Of a DNA stretch of 64,000 nt, positions 58,035 through 64,000 are shown piece after piece. Source of the DNA: Candidatus Rhodoblastus alkanivorans. Lineage in GTDB: Bacteria; Pseudomonadota; Alphaproteobacteria; Rhizobiales; Beijerinckiaceae. The stretch spans positions 451,501 to 515,500 of the forward strand of contig NZ_JAIVFP010000001.1 in the NCBI RefSeq assembly GCF_022760755.1. Reading direction: 5' to 3'. Numbering within the stretch: the stretch's first letter is position 1; each line of letters opens with the position of its first letter. Position numbers and translations under genes: made by a program. The notes beneath the pieces were generated by a model. That model worked only from the letters and a program-made list of their open reading frames with translations, was not told the origin of the DNA and did no database searches.

Positions 58035-59651
58035 ATGACGATCATGACCGATGGCCTCAAGGGCCTTGCGGGCTCGTCCCTGCGCACGGTTCTGGGCAAG
58101 GCCGCCGCCACGCCGCTCTCCGGCGCGCTGTGGGGCGCGCTGGTCACTTTGCTGGTGCAGTCGTCGAGCGCGACGACCATGACCACCATCGGCCTGGTCA
58201 GCGCGGGCCTTCTGACCTTTCCGCAAGGCTTGAGCCTGGTTTTCGGCGCCAATGTCGGCACCACCGGCGCCGGCTGGCTGGTCGCCTTGATCGGCGTGCG
58301 GGTGTCGCTGTCGTCCTATGCCTTGCCGATGATCTTCGTCGGCGCCCTGGCCAGGCTGATGGGCAAGGGGCGCCTCGCCGCGGCGGGCGCCTCGCTCGCC
58401 GGCTTCGCGCTGGTGCTTTATGGACTGACCACGCTCCAGCAAGGCATGGGCGGCGTCGCGGCGCATTTGCATCCTTCCGACCTGCCCGCCGTGCTCGGCA
58501 TGCCGGAGGTCGGCTGGCTCTCCGGCTGGTTCGGGCTGCTGGTTCTGGTCGTGGTCGGGGCGGTCATGACCATCGTCATGCAATCCTCCACCGCGGCGAT
58601 CACCGTCACCCTTTCCGCTTTCTATGCGGGCGCGATCGGGCTCGAACAGGGCTGCGCGCTGATCATCGGCCAGAATATCGGGACGGCGACGAGTTCGGCC
58701 ATGGCCGCGATCGGCGCCAGCGCCACCGCCAAGCGTCTGGCGCTCGCCTATATCCTTTTCAAGGTCATCGCGGCGCTCATCGCCATCGTCTCGTTTCCCT
58801 TCGTCATGCCGCTTGTCCGCGGCGCGGCGGAGCATGTGGGCGGGGTGTCGCTCCTTGCGGCCTATCACACCGCCTTCAATGTCGTGGGCGTCGCGGTCCT
58901 TATGCCGGCGATCAATCCTTTCACCCGTTTCGTCGAATGGCTTTTGCCCGAGACGCGCTCAGCCCTGACGCGCGCTCTCGATCCGGCCGCGCTGGAAAAT
59001 CCGGTCGTGGCGGTCGAGGCGGTCCGGCGCACCATCGCGCTCTCTCTTCGAACCATGTGCCCGAAGATCGGCGCCGCCATTGCGGGGAATGAGGCGGCCG
59101 CTTCTGGCTTGTCACTGGCCGAGCCCGCCGCGGCCTTGCGCCAGGCGCGGGATTTCATTGCGGACGTCAGCGGCCCGCCCGATTCGGAAAGCGAGGACCG
59201 CCGCCTGACCGGCGCGCTGCACGCCCTCGACCATGCGACCCGGCTGGCGGAGACCGCGGGCGAGGAGCCGGAATTTCCAACGGCCCGAGACGGCGAGGAG
59301 GAGCAGCGCGCCGCCGCGCTTTGCGCCGAGGCCATGGACGCCGCGGTTGCGGCGGTGGACGACATTGCGCGGGAGGCCGCCTTCAGCGCCGCCGCCGCGC
59401 CGATCGAAACATTGCAGACCCCCGCCGCCCGCGTGGCGCTCGCGAGGCTCGATCACAGCGCAAGGCAGCTCGAACAGCTCAAGCGCGCCCATCGCGGCCC
59501 GACTCTGCGCAAGGTCGGGACCGGAGGAATCACGGTCGATCAGGCGCTGGGGCGGATCGAGACGGTCCGCCGCCTCGAGGCGCTGGCGCGCCATGCCTGG
59601 CGCGCCAGCGCGCGTCTGTTGGGAGAAGAAGCCGAGACGCCGGCGAAATAG
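58035..59651 (+). CDS. Na/Pi cotransporter family protein with PhoU-like C terminus
   Basis: 538 residues as open from ATG 58035; the conserved frame extends upstream to the ppk2 stop and lacks a normal start, because the N-terminal strand ISVLGGIGLFLLGM begins before 58035. Two NptA repeats: LLVQSSSATTMTTIGLVSAG and MQSSTAAITVTLSAFYAG, with GANVGTTGAG and GQNIGTATSS. The C-terminal ~230 residues are helical, PhoU-like. Imports or exports phosphate with Na+. A GTG at 57929 overlapping the ppk2 TGA (GTGA) looks like the ancestral start, separated by the A7 tract. If translated from 58035 it loses part of the first helix. Confidence 0.75.
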   Translation: MTIMTDGLKGLAGSSLRTVLGKAAATPLSGALWGALVTLLVQSSSATTMTTIGLVSAGLLTFPQGLSLVFGANVGTTGAGWLVALIGVRVSLSSYALPMIFVGALARLMGKGRLAAAGASLAGFALVLYGLTTLQQGMGGVAAHLHPSDLPAVLGMPEVGWLSGWFGLLVLVVVGAVMTIVMQSSTAAITVTLSAFYAGAIGLEQGCALIIGQNIGTATSSAMAAIGASATAKRLALAYILFKVIAALIAIVSFPFVMPLVRGAAEHVGGVSLLAAYHTAFNVVGVAVLMPAINPFTRFVEWLLPETRSALTRALDPAALENPVVAVEAVRRTIALSLRTMCPKIGAAIAGNEAAASGLSLAEPAAALRQARDFIADVSGPPDSESEDRRLTGALHALDHATRLAETAGEEPEFPTARDGEEEQRAAALCAEAMDAAVAAVDDIAREAAFSAAAAPIETLQTPAARVALARLDHSARQLEQLKRAHRGPTLRKVGTGGITVDQALGRIETVRRLEALARHAWRASARLLGEEAETPAK

Positions 59652-59656
59652 GCGCG

Positions 59657-62413
59657 TCACCCCGGCTTGGCTTTGCCCGCCTCGATCGAGACGACCGCCG
59701 AGCGCAGGACCGGCGAAGAGCGGATGATCGCCTTTTCCGCCTCGACCGCGAGGAAGAAGATGGCGCCGCCGACGAGCAGCCACGGCCAGACCCAAAGCGG
59801 GACCGATTCATTGCCGAACAGCGCCTGGAACGGCGGCGCATAAGTGAACAGCAATTGCAGCACGACGACCGCCCCGACGCCAAGCGGCAGGAAGCGGTTG
59901 CCCTGATGCGCCGTCAGGGACAGCGAGGAGGTGATCAGGTATCGGCTGTTCAGCAAGTAAAAAACCTGGCCGAAGGTGATGGCGTTGACCGCGACGGTGC
60001 GGGCAAGACCGTCCGATGCGCCATAGGCCTTCATCTGGAAGAAGGCTGCGAGCGTATAGGCCAGCAGGGCCACGCCGACGAAGAGAATGCGCCACAGCCC
60101 GAAGCCGGTCACGATCGGCCGGTCCACCGAGCGCGGCGGGCGGGTCATGACGTCGGCCTCATGCGGCTCGAAGGAGATGACGAGGCCGAGCGCCACCGAG
60201 GTCACCATATTGACCCACAGAACCTGCGGCGCGGTGATCGGCAAAGTGAAGCCCAGGAAGATCGCGACCGCGATGACCAGGGCCTGCGCGACATTGGTCG
60301 GCAGCAGGAACAGCATCGCCTTTTCGATATTGTTGTAAACGGTGCGGCCTTCCTTCACCGCCGCGCCGATCGAGGCGAAATTGTCGTCGGCGAGGATCAT
60401 GCCGGCGGCCTCTTTGGTGACTTCGGTGCCCTTGATCCCCATCGCGACGCCGATGTCGGCCTTTTTCAGCGCCGGCGCGTCGTTCACGCCGTCGCCGGTC
60501 ATGGCGACGATCTGGCGGTTGGCCTGGATCGCCTTCACCAGCCGTAATTTGTGCTCGGGGCTTGCGCGGGCGAAGACATCGACGTCGCGGACGCAGTCCT
60601 GCAAGGCCGCGTCGTTCATCGCCTCGATCTCGGCGCCGGCGACCGCCGTCTTGCCGTCGCCAATGCCGAGCATCCTGGCGATGGCCGCCGCGGTGATCTT
60701 GTGGTCGCCGGTGATCATGGTGACGCGGATGCCGCCGCGGTGACATTCCTTGACCGCTTCGATCGCCTCCTTGCGCGGCGGGTCGAGCAGGCCGGCGAGG
60801 CCGACCAGCACCAGGTTCTTCGGCAGGTCGGAGGGCTTGAGGCTCCCCGTAACGAGGCCGGGGTTTTCCAGCCAGGCGAGGCCGAGCACGCGTTCGCCCT
60901 GGGCCGCGAGCCGGTCGCCCTCGCGGGCGAAATGATCGCGATCCAGGGGCGCGGGGCCGGCGGCCGTCTGCTGGCGGTCGCAATGTTCGAGAATGACTTC
61001 CGGCGCGCCCTTGACCAGCAGGATTTGATGTCCGTCCGCCGCGCGATGCAGCGTCGCCATGAATTTGTGCTCGGATTCGAACGGGATGGCGTCAATGCGC
61101 GGCAGGGAGGCCTTCTCGGCCTCGCGCGCCATGCCGAGCTTGGTCGCGAAGGGATAGAGCGCGCCTTCGGTCGGATCGCCCTCGACCTTCCAGGCGCCGC
61201 CGTCCTGAAACAATTCGGCGTCATTGCAGAGCATGGAGACTCGCCCCATCAGCTTCAGCGGCAGGGCGGGTTCGCCGATTTTCTGGCCGCTTTCGCGCAC
61301 TTCGCCTTCCGGCGCATAGCCGTCGCCCGTCACTTCATAAGCCGAATCCGCGGTGACGACCGACGTGACCATCATTTCCATGAGGGTCAAAGTGCCGGTC
61401 TTATCCGAGCAGATGCGCGACACCGAGCCGAGCGTCTCGACCGCCGGCAGGCGCCGGACGATGGCGTTTCGTTGCGCCATGCGCTGGACGCCGATGGCGA
61501 GCGTGATCGTGATGAGCGCGGGCAGGCCTTCCGGGATCAGCGACACGGCAATGCCGACCACCGCCTGGAACAGCTCGACGAAAGTCATGTGGCCGAGCCA
61601 ATGGCCATAGGAGAAGATGATGATGCTGAGCACGCCGATCGCGGCGGTGAACTTATAGCCGAATTTCTTGATCTGGCGCAGCAGCGGCGTCTCCAGCGCG
61701 CTGACATCGGCCAGAAGCTGGTTGATGCGGCCGAGTTCGGTGGTGCTGCCCGTGGCTGCCGCCACGCCGGTCGCGCGGCCCGAAACCACCATCGTCCCGG
61801 AAAAGGCCATGCTGTCGCGATCGCCGATCGTCGCCTTCTCGGCCGCGGCGGCGGCCGTCTTCTCCGCGGGCACGGACTCGCCGGTAAGGGCGGCCTCTTC
61901 GGTGCGCAGATTCTTGGCGTCGATCAGGCGCAGATCGGCCGGGACGCGGTCGCCCGATTCCAGCAGCACGATGTCGCCGGGAACGAGCTGTTCGGCCGGG
62001 ATCATGCGGATTTCGCCGCCGCGCAAAGCACGCGCTTCCGCCGAAAGCATGTTGCGGATGGAGTCGAGCGCTTTTTCGGCGCGGCCCTCCTGAATGAAGC
62101 CGAGCAAGGCGTTGAGCACGACCACGGCGAAAATGATGCCGGCGTCGACCCAAAGACTCAGCATCAGCTTCGTGAAGCCGGCGGCGAGCAGCACATAGAC
62201 AAGAATATTGTTGAACTGACCGAGGAACCGCATGAACGGCCCCTGCTTCTTGCCTTCGGGCAGGCGGTTCAGCCCGTATTTCGCCAGCCTGCTTGCGGCC
62301 TCCTTCGCGTCGAGGCCGGTCTCGGCATTTGTTCCAAGCCGCTGGATGGCCTCGATCGCCTCCAAGGCGTGCCACGGTGTCGGGACGTCCTCGACTGTCA
62401 CATTCTGTCCCAT
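59657..62413 (-). CDS. P2-type cation-transporting ATPase (Ca2+ pump-like)
   Basis: 918 residues from ATG 62413 (MGQNVTVEDVPTPW). The phosphorylated Asp is D337 in CSDKTGTLT, the actuator motif is LTGESVP, and the hinge is TGDGVNDAPALKKADIGVAMG. The M4 motif AVSLIPEGLPALITITLAIG resembles SERCA/PMCA Ca2+ pumps, so Ca2+ is a reasonable but unproven substrate. The cation transporter C-terminal helices are present. It reads toward the Na/Pi gene (6 bp apart, tail to tail). An in-frame start at 62458 is possible. Confidence 0.92.
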   Translation of the reverse strand: MGQNVTVEDVPTPWHALEAIEAIQRLGTNAETGLDAKEAASRLAKYGLNRLPEGKKQGPFMRFLGQFNNILVYVLLAAGFTKLMLSLWVDAGIIFAVVVLNALLGFIQEGRAEKALDSIRNMLSAEARALRGGEIRMIPAEQLVPGDIVLLESGDRVPADLRLIDAKNLRTEEAALTGESVPAEKTAAAAAEKATIGDRDSMAFSGTMVVSGRATGVAAATGSTTELGRINQLLADVSALETPLLRQIKKFGYKFTAAIGVLSIIIFSYGHWLGHMTFVELFQAVVGIAVSLIPEGLPALITITLAIGVQRMAQRNAIVRRLPAVETLGSVSRICSDKTGTLTLMEMMVTSVVTADSAYEVTGDGYAPEGEVRESGQKIGEPALPLKLMGRVSMLCNDAELFQDGGAWKVEGDPTEGALYPFATKLGMAREAEKASLPRIDAIPFESEHKFMATLHRAADGHQILLVKGAPEVILEHCDRQQTAAGPAPLDRDHFAREGDRLAAQGERVLGLAWLENPGLVTGSLKPSDLPKNLVLVGLAGLLDPPRKEAIEAVKECHRGGIRVTMITGDHKITAAAIARMLGIGDGKTAVAGAEIEAMNDAALQDCVRDVDVFARASPEHKLRLVKAIQANRQIVAMTGDGVNDAPALKKADIGVAMGIKGTEVTKEAAGMILADDNFASIGAAVKEGRTVYNNIEKAMLFLLPTNVAQALVIAVAIFLGFTLPITAPQVLWVNMVTSVALGLVISFEPHEADVMTRPPRSVDRPIVTGFGLWRILFVGVALLAYTLAAFFQMKAYGASDGLARTVAVNAITFGQVFYLLNSRYLITSSLSLTAHQGNRFLPLGVGAVVVLQLLFTYAPPFQALFGNESVPLWVWPWLLVGGAIFFLAVEAEKAIIRSSPVLRSAVVSIEAGKAKPG

Positions 62414-62551
62414 GGGGCGCTCTCTTGTTCCGGTCGCGTCAAAATGGCGGTGGCGCATTCCCTCCGGCGAGAGCCTGGGCCGGGGAAGGAAGGAAATTTG
62501 GCGCCCGATCGACGCCGCAAGGCCGGGCCCGACGGAGCCGGCCTTTGGCGG

Positions 62552-62812
62552 TCAGTACCAACGCCAGCCGCAGACGCGGCGTCCCCTATGCCACCGGCAG
62601 ACCCAGCGGCGGCGGCGGCGCGGCGCCACGACGACCACATGCGCTTTCGAGATCGGCGCTTCGGGAGTCACGACGCCATGTCCGTCGAGAGCATGTCCGC
62701 CGAAAGGCAGCGCCTCGGCGACGCCAGCGCCCAGAACCGCTCCGGCGGCAGTCGCCGCCGCGCCGACAAGAACGGCGCGAAACAGGCTTCGGCGATCGAT
62801 GGTCCTGGACAT
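62552..62812 (-). CDS. Small Tat-exported protein with Arg/Trp-rich tail
   Basis: 86 residues. A twin-arginine leader MSRTIDRRSLFRAVLVGAAA, then a likely cleavage at AEALP. The mature ~50 residues end in RRRRRWVCRWHRGRRVCGWR-WY, with two Cys that may form a disulfide. Similar short proteins with RRVCGWRW-like endings occur in Rhizobiales; function unknown. Intergenic DNA on both sides holds no gene. Confidence 0.6.
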   Translation of the reverse strand: MSRTIDRRSLFRAVLVGAAATAAGAVLGAGVAEALPFGGHALDGHGVVTPEAPISKAHVVVVAPRRRRRWVCRWHRGRRVCGWRWY

Positions 62813-62977
62813 TTGCGCGCTCCTCTCTCAGGGGGGCCAGACATGGCCTGATTAACGGAACACAAGCGCATCAGATTAGGCTGAAGTCGCAAGATCGACA
62901 ACCGCGGAGAATCGAACCAATGCCGGTGAACCGCGTCGTGTTTGCCGAAGGCTTCAACTTCCAAAGTGGGTGGAGCC

Positions 62978-63120
62978 ATGACGTGCAGGGCGACGAACAA
63001 ATTCTCCACCGAAGTTCGCGCCCGCGCCGTGCGGATGGGCATGGCTCACGAAAGCGAACACCCGTCGCGCTGGAGAGCCGTGATGTCGATTGTTGACGAA
63101 ATCGGCTCATCGCCGCCTTC
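62978..63120 (+). mobile_element. IS3-family orfA fragment
   Basis: From ATG 62978 the frame reads MTCRATNKFSTEVRARAVRM, then HESEHPSRWRAVMSIVDEIG, the N-terminal helix-turn-helix of IS3-family OrfA. Similarity ends near 63120, before the rest of OrfA, and no OrfB is present. So this is an insertion-sequence remnant. Ends and target duplications cannot be defined. It lies next to the truncated VIT-like gene. Confidence 0.7.
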
Positions 63121-63193
63121 GGCGGTCGATGATGTAATCGCGCTCGGTCACGTTCCGGTCAGGGCAATGGCTGGCGCGCGGGCGCGCAGACTG

Positions 63194-63448
63194 TTACGCG
63201 AACAACGACGCGAGGTAGAAAGCCGCGCCGGCGACGATTTCGGCGAGTCCGGCGGTGACGATCACACGCGTTGACGACACCGCCGCCGACAGTCCGGCGG
63301 CGAGCGCGAAGGGGACAGTCAGACCATCGGACATGCCGATCACGACGTCGCGCACCGTTTCGGAACCCATAAAGTGCTTTTCGAGATGGGGCGTGGCGGG
63401 CATCGGGAACTTTCCGGACGCTGGAGGGAAACGCTGAGGGAGGGACAA
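63194..63448 (-). pseudogene. VIT1/CCC1-type iron/manganese transporter, 3'-truncated
   Basis: The readable part, from ATG 63403 (MPATPHLEKHFMG) or 63448, shows the N terminus of VIT1 proteins: SETVRDVVIGMSDGLTVPFA, then LAAGLSAAVSSTRVIVTAGLAEIVAG. Complete proteins continue for about 150 more residues with four more helices. Here similarity ends near 63220 and the frame stops after FYLASLFA. The break lies about 100 bp from the IS3 fragment, pointing to an insertion or deletion event. Not functional as a transporter. Confidence 0.75.
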
Positions 63449-63614
63449 CTCCTAACCGCTCCGCTTGTCAGCCTTCCGTCAAATAGGGCCGGGCGCCAAT
63501 TCGAAGATATCAAAAACTGACAGCGAAACGATAGGAAGCCGGGTCCATAGAGGTCAAAATGGCCAACAGCGCTGATTCAAGCGGATATAACAGGCCGAAA
63601 AGTTAGAGGCGCCC

Positions 63615-64000
63615 ATGACATCCCCGTGGGACGGATGCAGAATCACATCGCCTACAACCAGACTCGTTAAGGGCACGAGCGATCCCTACATCTTTTGGCT
63701 GGACGAATTGCGGAAGATCGGCCCGTCTCTCGACGCTGCCGACGCCGTCCATTATTGGAATCTCCTCGCCGCGATCTACGCGCTGACGGAAGAAGAAAAG
63801 GTAAAATTGCGCGCGACCGACGCTTATGGCTTTTCAGGGAGCAGCGCGACAACCGGCAAACGCAAACTCCTCGCGCTCATCAAGGCCGATCTGGTCCTGA
63901 CGGCGAAGAACCCGGGCCGGCGCAACGAGAAATTCGTCTTCATTTCCGAGGCGGCGAAAGACGCCGTGCTGCGAACGTTGGACGAATGGGCCCATTATTT
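63615..64000 (+). CDS. Winged-helix-like protein, N-terminal part (runs off the window)
   Basis: From ATG 63615 (ribosome-binding site TAGAGGCG) the frame stays open to the edge, at least 128 codons. It contains SDPYIFWLDELRKIGPSLDA, then LLAAIYALTEEEKVKLRATD, GFSGSSATTGKRKLLALIKA and RRNEKFVFISEAAKDAVLRT. The helix-turn-helix then hairpin order resembles a MarR/ArsR-like winged helix. Family not recognised; the end is missing. It lies next to the IS and VIT remnants, so it may be an accessory gene. Confidence 0.6.
   Translation, partial: MTSPWDGCRITSPTTRLVKGTSDPYIFWLDELRKIGPSLDAADAVHYWNLLAAIYALTEEEKVKLRATDAYGFSGSSATTGKRKLLALIKADLVLTAKNPGRRNEKFVFISEAAKDAVLRTLDEWAHY

Noticed and set aside
60551-62851. 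766-residue open frame antisense to the P-type ATPase
   Set aside because: Complementary shadow of a clear ATPase; His/Asp/Gly-rich composition without motifs.

Overview
The window reads as chromosomal DNA of a GC-rich alphaproteobacterium, most likely of the order Hyphomicrobiales (Rhizobiales). The lineage call rests on Fur/Irr-type iron boxes, a Tat-exported repeat protein of a rhizobial type beside gshB, a mitofilin-like gene next to hemY, rpsA followed by an ihfB-like gene, and a trpF-trpB-trpA-accD-folC order. A genus cannot be assigned. Most of the window is core housekeeping DNA with small accessory or decaying patches.

Layout. 1-3.7 kb: the 3' end of cobU, tRNA-Thr(CGU), then rpsP-rimM-trmD and ffh on the minus strand. 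4-7.4 kb: a mitofilin-like membrane protein and a HemY-like TPR protein. 7.5-11.8 kb: a CitE/malyl-CoA-lyase-like enzyme, a DUF2325 protein behind an ICE-like palindrome, an internally deleted irr-like gene behind a second such palindrome, a beta-carbonic anhydrase and a small exported protein. 11.8-19.4 kb: asd, a pseudouridine synthase, ftsY-yciB, a secreted stand-alone Cache protein and acnA. 19.6-22.6 kb: the cytochrome c maturation genes ccmABCDG. 22.6-29.7 kb: aroA, cmk, a DUF4105 protein, rpsA, sppA, ihfB and a LapA-like gene. 29.7-36.3 kb: the tryptophan/fatty acid/folate block trpF-trpB-trpA-accD-folC, split between trpB and trpA by two VOC genes and a divergent marR. 36.3-47.5 kb: a GNAT, an Orn/Lys/Arg decarboxylase, a flippase, a Tat beta-helix protein, gshB-glnD, grpE and alkB. 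47.6-54.2 kb: PsiE-like and DUF1345 proteins, ispA, small exported proteins, tRNA-Leu(CAG), a hydrolase, a glycosyltransferase and infC with an apparent AUU start.

54.6-62.4 kb is an ion and phosphate patch: a Ca2+/cation exchanger, a PGPGW protein, a universal stress protein, PPK2, a Na/Pi cotransporter and a P2-type ATPase. Three of these genes carry visible lesions: in-frame stops in the exchanger and ppk2, a frameshift in the exchanger, and an apparent A7-tract frameshift before the Na/Pi gene. 62.5-64 kb holds a small Tat protein, an IS3-type orfA fragment, a truncated VIT1-like iron transporter and the start of a winged-helix-like gene that runs off the window.

The genes form several working groups: the protein-targeting pair Ffh/FtsY, cytochrome c assembly, amino-acid biosynthesis (asd, aroA, trp), nitrogen signalling (glnD) and stress or redox functions (gshB, grpE, alkB). 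The least ordinary parts are the iron-linked DUF2325/irr-remnant locus, the MarR-VOC module wedged into the trp operon, and the cluster of broken ion and phosphate genes.
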